64,000 nt of DNA. Origin: Streptomyces sp. AC1-42W (lineage in GTDB: Bacteria; Actinomycetota; Actinomycetes; Streptomycetales; Streptomycetaceae). Both the position numbers and the translations under genes were made by a program. Shown here piece by piece: positions 15,595-23,446 of the stretch. Position 1 is the stretch's first letter, and the number at the start of each line of letters is the position of its first letter. The notes under the pieces were generated by a model. That model was not told where the DNA came from and did not search any database. It worked only from the letters and a program-made list of their open reading frames with translations. The stretch lies in NCBI RefSeq assembly GCF_003248355.1, contig NZ_QKWY01000001.1, positions 3,864,001 through 3,928,000 on the forward strand. Direction: 5' to 3'.

Positions 15595-16841
15595 AGGGCT
15601 TTTCTCCGTGCGGTGTTCGGTCGGGCAGGGGTGGAAGGGCGCTGGGACTCCGGCGTGAGCGGAGGCAGCACCCACGTCAGGGCGCGCGGATCGCTGCCGG
15701 AGGCGACGTACTGCGGCCGGCCGTCTTCCGGCACGGCCACCCGGTACGTGTCGGGCTGTCCGGCCAGGACCCAGCGGGCGTGCACGTCCTCGAACTCGGC
15801 CCACACGTCCCGGGGCCCGTGGACGCGTACGGTCGTCCCGCCGGGGTCGGCGACCGCCCAGGACTCGTCGTCGGGGGCGGCGATCGTCATCGTCTCGGCC
15901 TGGAAGTCGCGGACGAGCCCGGGAGCCAGGTACGCGGCGGCGAGCCAGAAGCCGTACGCGTCGTCCGGCGGCGGCGCGAGCCGGGTCGGGCGCGGTACAC
16001 CGGGGTCGGCCTTGATCCGGGATCGCATCGGTACGGCGTCGAGCCACCGGTAGCCGAGCATGGGCCGGTATCCGCGCGGCCGACCTCGCAGCACGGCCTC
16101 GATCTCGCCGGCGCGGGTACGGGTGGCCAGGAGCTGTCCGGGCCAGCTCGGGGTACGGGTGGTGAGCGTCGTCAGCAGCCGCCCGCCGGGCGCGAGTTGC
16201 TCCACCCACGCCGGCGGGACGCAGGGCACGCCGATGCCGGAGTGGATACGGTCGAACGGTCCGCCTGCCGGGTGCCCGTCGAGAGCGTCGCCCGCCACGA
16301 CCGTCGCGCCCGAACCGAGCCGGTCAAGGTTGCGCCGGGCGAACGCGGCCATGTGACCGTCCCGTTCGACGCCGGCGGCGAGGCGGGGGCCGGTGACGGC
16401 GGCGGCGAGCGCGAGGGACACTCCTGGGCCCGGCCCGAGCTCCAGGTACCGCTGCCCCGGGCCCAGCCGCAGCGTCTGGAGAGCATCCACGGTGGCCCGG
16501 CCGTAGGTCGACATCGACGTCATGTGCCCGCCGGTCACCGGCCCGCGTCCGAGCGCATCGAGCCGTTCCCCGTCGCGCTGGAGCAGGACCGACTCACCGC
16601 TGTGGATCAGGTCGAGCCACTCGGCCCGGTCGTCCGGATGCGCGCCGTCGAGCAGGCGCCACGCGATCGGTTCGACGCCCGGATCGCTCGCCCGTACGTA
16701 CGCGTGGGGAAGCAGCACCTCCCGCGGCACCGACAGCAGGGCTTCGCGCAGCCGGGCATCGGGCAGTACGCCCCCGGCCTCAAGACGCTCCACCATCGCG
16801 GCGCGGCGGGCACCTGTCGTGACAGACAGGTCAGCGGACAT
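15591..16841 (-). CDS. PIMT-like (L-isoaspartyl-type) methyltransferase with C-terminal extension (operon gene 6)
   Basis: A 416-residue protein. The N-terminal 100 residues have the helical lead of PCMT-like enzymes ('REALLSVPREVLLPHAYVRA'), then 'GGHMTSMSTYGRATVDALQT', the place where PIMTs carry their active-site Ser/Thr, and motif I 'RYLELGPGPGVSLALAAAV'. The last 170 residues are an extension of the kind seen in the PIMT-type methyltransferases of graspetide and lanthipeptide clusters. None of the matching ATP-grasp or LanB genes is present here. An AGGAGGAGG ribosome site precedes the ATG. Its stop overlaps the next start (GTGA). Confidence 0.8.
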   Translation of the reverse strand: MSADLSVTTGARRAAMVERLEAGGVLPDARLREALLSVPREVLLPHAYVRASDPGVEPIAWRLLDGAHPDDRAEWLDLIHSGESVLLQRDGERLDALGRGPVTGGHMTSMSTYGRATVDALQTLRLGPGQRYLELGPGPGVSLALAAAVTGPRLAAGVERDGHMAAFARRNLDRLGSGATVVAGDALDGHPAGGPFDRIHSGIGVPCVPPAWVEQLAPGGRLLTTLTTRTPSWPGQLLATRTRAGEIEAVLRGRPRGYRPMLGYRWLDAVPMRSRIKADPGVPRPTRLAPPPDDAYGFWLAAAYLAPGLVRDFQAETMTIAAPDDESWAVADPGGTTVRVHGPRDVWAEFEDVHARWVLAGQPDTYRVAVPEDGRPQYVASGSDPRALTWVLPPLTPESQRPSTPARPNTARRKAL

Positions 16842-16988
16842 GGCAGCCCTCCTCCTGGCGTGGTGGACAACAGCGCATCGACGCTGCGTGCATGACGGTC
16901 GGACAGCGGCCTTCCGGCGCCTGCGGCAGACGGCCCCGCGCGCCGCGCGAAGGGGCGGCGCCGAGGGCGCCGACCGTCGCGAAGCCGC

Positions 16989-18503
16989 TCAGCGCTCCCA
17001 CCCCAGCTCGCTGTAGGAGCGGCCCGCCCGGATGCCCTCGATCGCGACACGGGTGTAGGGGACGATCGGCTCCGGCAGATCCTTCGCGTCCCACCACTCC
17101 CAGGCGAGACACCGGTCGGGTTCGCGTACCTCGGGCGTGCCCTCCCAGTGACGGGGGCGGAAGAAGAGCTGGATTCTGGGCCGGGCACCGGGCCGGTCCA
17201 CCGTGTGCACGGTGTGGACGAGTTCGAGATCGGCCGGATCGATGACGAGCCCGGCCTCCTCGAACGCCTCGCGGGCCAGACCGGCGGTCGCCGCCTCCGC
17301 CTCCAGGTGTCCGGCCAGCGTGTGCCACAGTTCGCCCGCGTACGCCGAGTCCGGATGCCGCAGCCCCAGCAGGACTCTGCCCTCGTGTTCCAGGTAGAGG
17401 TGGACGCCGACGACGTGCAGCACGGTCCCGGCCGGAGCCCCGCCGGGCACGGGACGCTGCTGTCCCCCGAGGGGGTGTTCGGCCGCGTGCCGGCGGATCA
17501 GATCTCCGAGTCCGGGGCTGAGCCGGAGCCGGTCGAGGGCGTCGACGGCGAACCACTTCAGCAGGACGCCTTCGCGGAGGTCCACCGCCTCCGGGTCCCC
17601 GTTCCAGAAACCCTCGAAGACCTGGAGGGACACCGCCAGGCCGTCGACGCCGGTGGCCTCCTCCACGGCGTACGGCGTCAAACCGACCGGTCGCAGGCCG
17701 GGCGCTTCCTCGGCGAGCTCACGGCGTAACGTCGCTTCCAGACTGGAGTCTCCCGGTTCACGTCCACCACCGAGCAGGGCGAGCGTCCACGGCTCCCAGA
17801 TGCCGTCCCGGTCATCGCGCAGATGGAGCAGGTACCGGCCGACTCCGTCGTGGATCAAGGCGCCGGCGTTGACGGGCTCGGGCTGTCCGTCGAGGCCGTG
17901 AGTCTCGGCGTCCAGGAGTTTGGCCCGCAGCGTGGGGGAGCGTACATCGGCGAACGGGAGCCACCGGGCGTCGGCGGATTCCGCGTTCCGCAGTGCCGGT
18001 GCCGGTGCCGGTGTCGGCGTCGGTGGCTGCGCGGCCGCGAGGTAGAAGACGAAGCGGAAATCGACGTGCCGGTGGGCGGGTTCGCCATTGGCCGCATTGG
18101 CCGCATTGGCCGCATTGGCCGGATCGGGGCCGATGTCGTGCAGCTCCACGTCGATCGGCGCGTCGAGGAACTGGGGGGTCAGGCAGAGATCGCCGGGACG
18201 GATACCGGCCCCTTCGCACACTTCCCGCAGGGCTGTGTCAAGCAGTGTACGGTCGCCCGCCTCCACATGACCGCCCGGCGTGACGAGCAGTCCAGTCGCG
18301 GGGTGGCGGATGTGCAGCACGCGGCGCTCGCGGTCGATGACCACCGCGCTGCAGGTGACGTGCGTGGGCAGCGTGGCGCGACTGGACGGCTCGCCGGGAG
18401 CGTCGAGCAGGGCGAACAGGCCGTTCAACGCGTCGAGTTCCCCGGTATGCCGGGCGAGATAGGTCTCGGCGGTCGCGCGGATGTGGGAGCGGGAAGGCGG
18501 CAT
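16989..18503 (-). CDS. Protein with three NUDIX domains (operon gene 5)
   Basis: A 504-residue protein with three consecutive NUDIX folds: about residues 40-200 (box 'GGHVEAGDRTLLDTALREV' then CEGAG, first and last glutamates changed), 215-345 ('GGGREPGDSSLEATLRREL' then AEEAPG, spacing changed) and 355-495 ('GHLEAEAATAGLAREAFEEA', first spacer one short but REAFEEAGL intact). Only domain 3 looks likely to be catalytic. Four Ala-Ala-Asn repeats near residue 130 come from a 9-bp tandem repeat at 18084-18120. The ATG at 18503 has GAGGTGATC upstream. Three-NUDIX chains are rare in my knowledge; degenerate domains may bind ligand or scaffold. Confidence 0.83.
   Translation of the reverse strand: MPPSRSHIRATAETYLARHTGELDALNGLFALLDAPGEPSSRATLPTHVTCSAVVIDRERRVLHIRHPATGLLVTPGGHVEAGDRTLLDTALREVCEGAGIRPGDLCLTPQFLDAPIDVELHDIGPDPANAANAANAANGEPAHRHVDFRFVFYLAAAQPPTPTPAPAPALRNAESADARWLPFADVRSPTLRAKLLDAETHGLDGQPEPVNAGALIHDGVGRYLLHLRDDRDGIWEPWTLALLGGGREPGDSSLEATLRRELAEEAPGLRPVGLTPYAVEEATGVDGLAVSLQVFEGFWNGDPEAVDLREGVLLKWFAVDALDRLRLSPGLGDLIRRHAAEHPLGGQQRPVPGGAPAGTVLHVVGVHLYLEHEGRVLLGLRHPDSAYAGELWHTLAGHLEAEAATAGLAREAFEEAGLVIDPADLELVHTVHTVDRPGARPRIQLFFRPRHWEGTPEVREPDRCLAWEWWDAKDLPEPIVPYTRVAIEGIRAGRSYSELGWER
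18084..18120. repeat. 9-bp tandem repeat inside the three-NUDIX gene
   Basis: GCCGCATTG occurs three times in tandem (18091-18117), flanked by a partial copy. It encodes an Ala-Ala-Asn run in a linker of the first NUDIX domain. It may vary in copy number by slippage. Confidence 0.75.
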
Positions 18504-18715
18504 GTGATCACCTCGGGAAGTACGGGGCAGGGCCTGGGCGTGGTGCGGGACGAGCGGCATGCATCGTGGCGTACGGGACGGGCCCGAGTCTGGGCTTACG
18601 GGAATCCTTCCGGCGAGCGGTCGTGCCATGTGTCCCCCGGTGGCGCGGGTCCGGGCCCAGCCATGTGTGCGCGGCTCGCGGACGTGCCGGCCGGCCGCCG
18701 GGGGAGGGGGAGGAG

Positions 18716-19753
18716 TCAGCGGAGGCGGTCACGCAGCACCTCCTCGGCCTCCGTCAGGCGGTCGCGCAACTCGTTCATGGCCGCATGCCGGTTGCGGGCG
18801 TACGCCTCAAGTTCCGGGGTGAGTCCGTCCGGGGCGTCGACGGCCTCGGACAGGGGATACGCCGAGCAGGCCAGGTACCCGACGGCGATCCGGGGTACGG
18901 CAAGCAGCTCGTCGGCGGGCAGCTCCGGGTTGGCCGCCCGGTAGGCAACGATCGCCTCGGCCAGGCCGGTGGGCCAGTCCGGTGCTGCGAGGACCGTGCG
19001 CGGATCGAGAGCGATCCGTCCGAGTTCCCAGGCGGGGCTACGGTGGCCGGGCGGCCGGAAGTCGATCAGTGCCGCAACCTTCTGCCCGCGCAGGAGGAGA
19101 TTGGGCGAGGCGAGATCGCCGTGGACGGTCTGCACGGTCAAGGAAGCCGGTAGCTCCCCGACCATGGCGGCCACGGCAGGTAAGGCGTCGAGCCGCTGTG
19201 CGGCGATCTCCCGCGCCCAGGCGGGAAACCCCGACACGAGCCGATTTCTGGTGAGGCGGGCGAGCAGCCGTTCCAGGCGCTGCCGAGCCCGCTGCACATC
19301 GCAGACCTCCCGGGCCGGCACCCGGCGCGGAGGCCCAGCCGGGTGCCGGGCCAGGGTCCGGTGAAGACGTCCGACCATCCCGCCCACCGCAGCCCAACGG
19401 TCGCCGCGCAGACCGCCCTCCGCCGTCTCCGCGTTCTCGACGAACGCCGCGACCGACACCGCCGTCCCGTCGACGGCCGCGATCAGACCCCCGTCCAGGG
19501 CCCGCCGTACCACCGGCACCGGAATACGGCCGCGCCGCGCGAACTGGCCGAGCTCCAACGCCCGCCGCTCCGCAGCCAGATCGGTGCCCGCCGGGTAGCC
19601 CTTCACGAACCACCGGCCGCCCTCGCCGTCCCGGGCCACGAAATTGCGGGTCGCGGTACCCGCAGGGCCCGCGTCGACCGCGGTCGGGATGATCCCGTAG
19701 CACAGCGGCAAGATCCTCGCCACGACCCTCACGTCCGGCTCGGCGTTGCTCAT
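18716..19753 (-). CDS. APH/choline-kinase-like phosphotransferase (operon gene 4)
   Basis: A 345-residue kinase-fold protein. The catalytic loop is QTVHGDLASPNLLLRG and the metal-binding motif is ALIDFRPPG. The N-terminal nucleotide loop is less clear ('RNFVARDGEGGRWFVKGYPA'), with the lysine in FVKG. It belongs to the homoserine kinase II/APH group that phosphorylates hydroxyls of small metabolites. The ATG overlaps the stop of a previously unmarked 50-codon ORF (ATGA), which itself overlaps the ABC gene. It may phosphorylate a product intermediate or give self-resistance by modifying an exported compound. Both are inference. Confidence 0.83.
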   Translation of the reverse strand: MSNAEPDVRVVARILPLCYGIIPTAVDAGPAGTATRNFVARDGEGGRWFVKGYPAGTDLAAERRALELGQFARRGRIPVPVVRRALDGGLIAAVDGTAVSVAAFVENAETAEGGLRGDRWAAVGGMVGRLHRTLARHPAGPPRRVPAREVCDVQRARQRLERLLARLTRNRLVSGFPAWAREIAAQRLDALPAVAAMVGELPASLTVQTVHGDLASPNLLLRGQKVAALIDFRPPGHRSPAWELGRIALDPRTVLAAPDWPTGLAEAIVAYRAANPELPADELLAVPRIAVGYLACSAYPLSEAVDAPDGLTPELEAYARNRHAAMNELRDRLTEAEEVLRDRLR

Positions 19754-19902
19754 CGCCGTACCCCCGACCGGCCGTTCGGCCGAACCGGACGAACCGGCCG
19801 GCAGCCGAGGCCGAGTGCCGCGAAGGGCTGCGCCCCGCCCGGCGCCGGGTCCGCCCCGATCCTGCGGCGTGGAGCACCGTGCCGGTGTACGGGGTCGGGC
19901 AT
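19750..19902 (-). CDS. Small ORF translationally coupled on both sides (operon gene 3)
   Basis: A 50-residue ORF. Its ATG overlaps the stop of the ABC transporter (TGATG), with GGGGAGG six bases upstream, and its TGA overlaps the ATG of the kinase (ATGA). Third codon positions are mostly G/C. It fills the gap between two operon genes exactly, which chance would rarely do. The product starts MPDPVHRHGAPRRRIGAD and ends with the Pro/Arg-rich RPVRPVRPNGRSGVRR, with a single Cys near residue 34. It is strongly basic with no membrane segment. It could be a peptide precursor or an accessory protein, or a spacer ORF that only keeps ribosomes moving. Confidence 0.6.
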   Translation of the reverse strand: MPDPVHRHGAPRRRIGADPAPGGAQPFAALGLGCRPVRPVRPNGRSGVRR

Positions 19903-21911
19903 CACGCCGCCTCCCCTGCCTCGGCGCGGTAGCCGTCGGCCTGGAGGGTGAACATGGCGGCGTACTCGCCACCGAGGTCCATCAACTCCTGGTGCGTGCC
20001 GCTCTCGATGATGCGGCCGCCGTCGAAGACGAAGATGCGGTCGCAGGCGACGACGCTGGCCAGACGATGCGAGATCAACACCGTGATCCGATCGGGGCGC
20101 GGGTTGTCCCGCAGGACCGCCTCGTACACGGCGTGCTCGGCCCGGGGGTCCATGCTCGCGGTTGGTTCGTCCAGCAGCAGGACCGGGGCGTCCTTGTACA
20201 GGCCGCGCGCGACGGCGACCTTCGCCCACTGGCCGCCGGACAGTTCCTGCCCGCCGCGGAACCGCTTGGACAGCAGCGCCTCCCACCGGCCGGGAAGTCC
20301 GGCGATGACCTGCTCGGCGCCGGAGGCCCGCGCGGCGTCCAGTGCCCGTTGCGGGTCGGCCCGGGTGAGGGTGCCTCGGGAGACCGTCAGGTTGGCCAGC
20401 GCGCTGAACGGGAAGCGCACCGGGTCCTGGAGCACGCAGCCCACCCGGGCCTGCAACGACTCGGCATCCATGTCGAGCACGTTCACGCCGTCCCAGCGGA
20501 CCGCGCCCCCGTCCTGGGGCTCGTACAGTCCTGCGAGCAGACGGGCACAGGTGGACTTGCCGGAGCCGTTGACGCCGACGAACGCCACCGTCTGACCAGC
20601 GTGCAAGCTCATGGAGATGCCGTTGAGCGCCGGGGTGTCCTTGCCCGGATAGGTGAAGGACACGTCGTCCAGGGTGATGGTCTGCACCGCCTCCGGCGCG
20701 GGCAGCCCGCTGTGCCGTGGTTGGAGGGTGCGGCAGCGTTCCTGGAAGGCGAGGAGGTCGTCCACCCACATGGCGTGCTCGTAGACCAGGTGCGATACGT
20801 CGACGAGCCGGGTCAGCGAGGACTGGGCCGTCTGGATGGCGAGGACCGCGCCCGCGCCGGCGGCCAGGGGCAGCCAGCCCGCGATCAGCATGGCGCCGAG
20901 CGCCGTGTAGGTGATCCCGGTGCCGATGCCGCCGACTGCCCGCCCCACCAGGGTCAGCCCGGCCGAGCTCACGCCCAGGCGGGTGTCTTCCTCAGCGATC
21001 CGGCTCGTCAGCCGCCGGTGCTCCTCCAGCAGCGCACCCTGGGCCGTATCGGAGCGGAGCTCGGCGGCGGCATCCCTCTCCAGCAGCAGCCAGGAGAAGA
21101 CCCGCACCCTGCGCTGCAAGGTGTTCCACCGCTTGAAACTGTGGAAACGGGCCCGAGCGGTACGAACGGCGGCGGCGCCGACCGGTAGCACGGACAGCAG
21201 GAGCAGAGGCAGCAGGGCAGGGTGGAGGACACCCAGAACACCGGCGGTGCCCACGAGCCCGAGCAGCGCCGCAGCCAGGGACACGACCTGCCCCACGATC
21301 TGCCGGGCGTAGAACAGGCCGCGGTCGTTGGCCCGGTATGCCTCGTCGTGCCAGTCCGCGTCGTCGACGACCTCCAGCCGCACATGGGCGGTCAGCGTGA
21401 GGAACTCGCACTCCAACGCGGTCCGGATCTTCGGCGTCACCCTGGCCTGCGCGACGGCCACGCCCGCCTCCAGGAGCGCCCGCGCGGACAGCAGGCCCAC
21501 CACGACGAGGAGTTGAGGGACGGCCGACCGTACCCGGTCCGGCGTCGGCCCCTCGGCGAACAGCTCACGCAGGACCGCGACCGACGCCATGAGCCCGAAC
21601 GCCGTCATCGCGGCCGACGCCAGCTGCAGAATCACCACCGCGAGCGTCGCGGACCGGTCCGCGGCCCAGGCCAGCCGGCCGATCTGCCGGACGATCCGTG
21701 GCAGCCGCGCGAGGATCTGCCCCACCGTCGCCTGGGACGCGGCGCCGTCGTACACGGACCAGTACGCCTCCTCCAGACCGTCGGCGACGTCACCGTCATG
21801 AGGGCCGCCCGGCACGGTGGCGGGCGGCAGCGGAAGTTCCGCACCGCGCGGTGCGGGGACCGTACCCCGCTGGACGCCGTCTGCATCACCGCCGCCGCTC
21901 ATGCCCCCCAC
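19902..21911 (-). CDS. ABC exporter, fused membrane and ATPase domains (operon gene 2)
   Basis: A 669-residue half-transporter with a soluble N-terminus of about 75 residues, a six-helix membrane domain (about 85-360) and a nucleotide-binding domain. The Walker A motif is GVNGSGKST, the Q-loop is VLQDPVRFPFSALANL, the signature is LSGGQWAKVAVAR, Walker B is VLLLDEPTAS and the H-loop is ISHRL. It belongs to the MsbA/LanT-like exporter class but lacks a C39 peptidase domain. It starts at GTG 21911 or ATG 21902, either overlapping the upstream 47-codon ORF. It probably exports the operon's product. Confidence 0.9.
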   Translation of the reverse strand: MGGMSGGGDADGVQRGTVPAPRGAELPLPPATVPGGPHDGDVADGLEEAYWSVYDGAASQATVGQILARLPRIVRQIGRLAWAADRSATLAVVILQLASAAMTAFGLMASVAVLRELFAEGPTPDRVRSAVPQLLVVVGLLSARALLEAGVAVAQARVTPKIRTALECEFLTLTAHVRLEVVDDADWHDEAYRANDRGLFYARQIVGQVVSLAAALLGLVGTAGVLGVLHPALLPLLLLSVLPVGAAAVRTARARFHSFKRWNTLQRRVRVFSWLLLERDAAAELRSDTAQGALLEEHRRLTSRIAEEDTRLGVSSAGLTLVGRAVGGIGTGITYTALGAMLIAGWLPLAAGAGAVLAIQTAQSSLTRLVDVSHLVYEHAMWVDDLLAFQERCRTLQPRHSGLPAPEAVQTITLDDVSFTYPGKDTPALNGISMSLHAGQTVAFVGVNGSGKSTCARLLAGLYEPQDGGAVRWDGVNVLDMDAESLQARVGCVLQDPVRFPFSALANLTVSRGTLTRADPQRALDAARASGAEQVIAGLPGRWEALLSKRFRGGQELSGGQWAKVAVARGLYKDAPVLLLDEPTASMDPRAEHAVYEAVLRDNPRPDRITVLISHRLASVVACDRIFVFDGGRIIESGTHQELMDLGGEYAAMFTLQADGYRAEAGEAA

Positions 21912-22042
21912 CCCGTTTCCGGTCGTGCGGCGCTGCGCGCGTCGATGTCGGACGGCCGGGCCCTGCGGGCGGGGGAGGCGAGCGGGGGCCGCCTCCGCTG
22001 TTCGAATGCGGGGCGAGGGAGAGGTGCGGACGCGGTGTTCAT
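21899..22042 (-). CDS. Small ORF at the head of the operon (operon gene 1)
   Basis: A 47-residue ORF with a consensus GGAGGA eight bases before its ATG. Its stop overlaps the start region of the ABC exporter. The sequence begins MNTASAPLPRPAFEQRRRPP, has an Arg/Pro-rich centre and ends ARPETGWGA. No Cys is present, and Ser/Thr are few, so it is not a lanthipeptide-like core. It is the first gene after an A+T-rich upstream region with an inverted repeat. It could be a peptide precursor, a leader ORF or a small regulator. The strong ribosome site is the main evidence that it is translated. Confidence 0.55.
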   Translation of the reverse strand: MNTASAPLPRPAFEQRRRPPLASPARRARPSDIDARSAARPETGWGA

Positions 22043-22097
22043 GGTGTGTCCTCCGTCCGGGTGGATGGGTGGTACTGGTGCTCTAATAACGCGCCGA

Positions 22098-22122
22098 ATT
22101 CGAAGCCGTAACGGCCTCGAAT
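22098..22122. promoter_or_regulatory. Inverted repeat upstream of the NUDIX/methyltransferase operon
   Basis: ATTCGAAGCCG (22098-22108) and CGGCCTCGAAT (22112-22122) pair over 11 positions with one mismatch and a 3-base centre, 56 bp before the first small ORF. The surroundings (22084-22200) are the most A+T-rich of the area, as expected for a promoter and operator. No regulator gene is adjacent. Confidence 0.45.
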
Positions 22123-22424
22123 GGGCGAACATCTCGCACATAATTGCGATTACGCCCTCTTGGGTAAGGGCCGCCTGCCTGGTCGCTTTTGAACTCACAC
22201 GTTCGAGTGGTTGGGACGAGTCGCGGCGAAGGCCCCGCCGTGGACGCCCGCATGGCATGGGAGCTGTTCGGGGACGAAGGTCCCCCATCAGGGAGGTCAC
22301 GTTGAACGACGACGGAGGCTACCGAGCTACCGAGCGATCGCGTGCACCACGCGCTGCTCGTCCTCGCCTTTCAGCGCAACCTTGCACGCCGCGACAGACC
22401 GCACCCGGCCGAAGCGCCGCCCGT
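22123..22424. other. Leader region upstream of the operon
   Basis: About 300 bp between the operon's operator-like repeat and the end of the Imm21-like gene. An A+T-rich stretch (22136-22160 and 22190-22200) could hold the promoter on the minus strand, but I see no convincing -35/-10 pair. No coding region is supported on either strand. Confidence 0.35.
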
Positions 22425-22877
22425 TCAGGATTCGACGGGCAGGAGCTGGACCAGGCCGACCCAGTTCTCCTCGTCCACCTCGGCCTGCGCAGCGCGGACC
22501 CTCCAGTGGCCGGCGGGCAGCGGAACCGATGCCTCGGAGGGCATCCCGCCGCCGGGGTACTCGACGCCCAGGTCGGAACCCGCTTCGGCTGAGTCCATGA
22601 GGACTGCCGGCCCGTCCGAGACCCAGGTGCCGCACTCCTCCCACATCGTGGCCGGATCTGCGAGGACGAGGTCCGCCGCAGTTCGCAGCCCGGCCTCGGA
22701 GTCGGCAGCGAGCCACCGCAGGAACACGCGGTGCCGGGGCAGGTAACAACTGGTCGCCGGCTCGTCAGCCAGCACCAGGGCCTGCGCCCCGTTCTCGCCG
22801 ATGGGAATCACACCCGCCAGATCGTCCACCGCGCATGCCCGGTCGTAGTCGTCCGGTGCGGTGGCGTCGCCCGCCAC
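22425..22877 (-). CDS. Imm21-like immunity protein, 5' end uncertain
   Basis: A 150-residue stretch from GTG 22877. It contains 'PDDYDRACAVDDLAGVIPIG', 'VLADEPATSCYLPRHRVFLR' and 'DGPAVLMDSAEAGSDLGVEY' with 'GHWRVRA', features I associate with the Imm21 family of polymorphic-toxin immunity proteins. Reading the frame further upstream gives 'LSALTCWGGCTESGSV', which also fits the family, but no start codon or the usual N-terminal GGP motif is found. The N-terminus is therefore probably damaged or frameshifted near 22930-22960. No toxin gene is next to it, so it is an orphan immunity gene or a decaying remnant. Confidence 0.6.
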   Translation of the reverse strand: MAGDATAPDDYDRACAVDDLAGVIPIGENGAQALVLADEPATSCYLPRHRVFLRWLAADSEAGLRTAADLVLADPATMWEECGTWVSDGPAVLMDSAEAGSDLGVEYPGGGMPSEASVPLPAGHWRVRAAQAEVDEENWVGLVQLLPVES

Positions 22878-23446
22878 CGAGCCACTCTCCGTGCACCCGC
22901 CCCAGCAGGTCAGGGCCGAGAGCTTGTCTTCCCCGGCCCCCGCACCTGAGCGGACACCGCGGCCTGCACCACGCGCTGAACTGGTCGAACTGGCGCCGCC
23001 GACGCCAAGCAGTCGCCCGCCGCTGTCACTACCAGCGGCGTTGTCGCACGATCGAGGGGCGGTCCCCGTAAGACCGCCCCTGCACGACCGACATACCGCT
23101 ACACTCCCGCCACCCGGCGAAAGACCAGGTCAGACACCAAAATCCTGCTGGAGTACTAGCTCCTCACCCAGCATGGTAGGCGCAGCGAAGTGCAGGACGG
23201 CTGAGGCCGCAGTAGCGAGCGGCTCACACCCTGGCCTTTGACCACTGAGAGAACCGCTGGTGAGCAGGCGTTCTGGACGGACCCGAACGACGCCGACGGC
23301 AGCTGCTGCCACGTACAACCCGACGTCGCCCGAAGATGATCGCGCCCAGTACTTCCCGGTCGCCGCGCCGATGCCGGACCACCGCCCTGACCGGCTGGTC
23401 GCTTCAGGGTCGACCAAAGGAAGCCCGCTGAGCCAGACTGAGCCGA
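22878..23446. other. Intergenic region with a terminator-like hairpin
   Basis: About 570 bp. Its first 70 bp hold the likely displaced N-terminal part of the Imm21-like gene. A hairpin lies at 23056-23080 (listed separately). The rest, up to the HAD gene, has no ORF with a ribosome site that I can support. Confidence 0.35.
23056..23080. terminator. Terminator-like hairpin
   Basis: GGGGCGGTC, the loop CCCGTAA, then GACCGCCCC: a perfect 9-bp stem. No T-run follows on either side, and the gene it would serve is unclear. Confidence 0.5.

Noticed and set aside
16839..17010. A possible 56-codon ORF between the three-NUDIX gene and the PIMT-like gene, ending CCPPRQEEGC
   Set aside because: Its last codons are simply the AGGAGGAGG ribosome site of the next gene read in another frame, and there is no ribosome site of its own.
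18504..18715. A 22-codon ORF (MAGPGPAPPGDTWHD...) and an N-terminal extension of the three-NUDIX gene
   Set aside because: No ribosome site fits either, while the ATG at 18503 has one; the gap is short and may be leader only.
10861..22042. Calling the operon a lanthipeptide, graspetide or lasso peptide cluster
   Set aside because: No LanB/LanC/LanM, ATP-grasp ligase, B/C proteins or radical-SAM gene is present; the PIMT-like gene and small ORFs alone are not enough.
22327..22420. A reading frame after the Imm21-like gene ending VALKGEDEQRVVHAIAR
   Set aside because: No start with a ribosome site and no family match; most of the frame runs across the Imm21-like gene in another phase.
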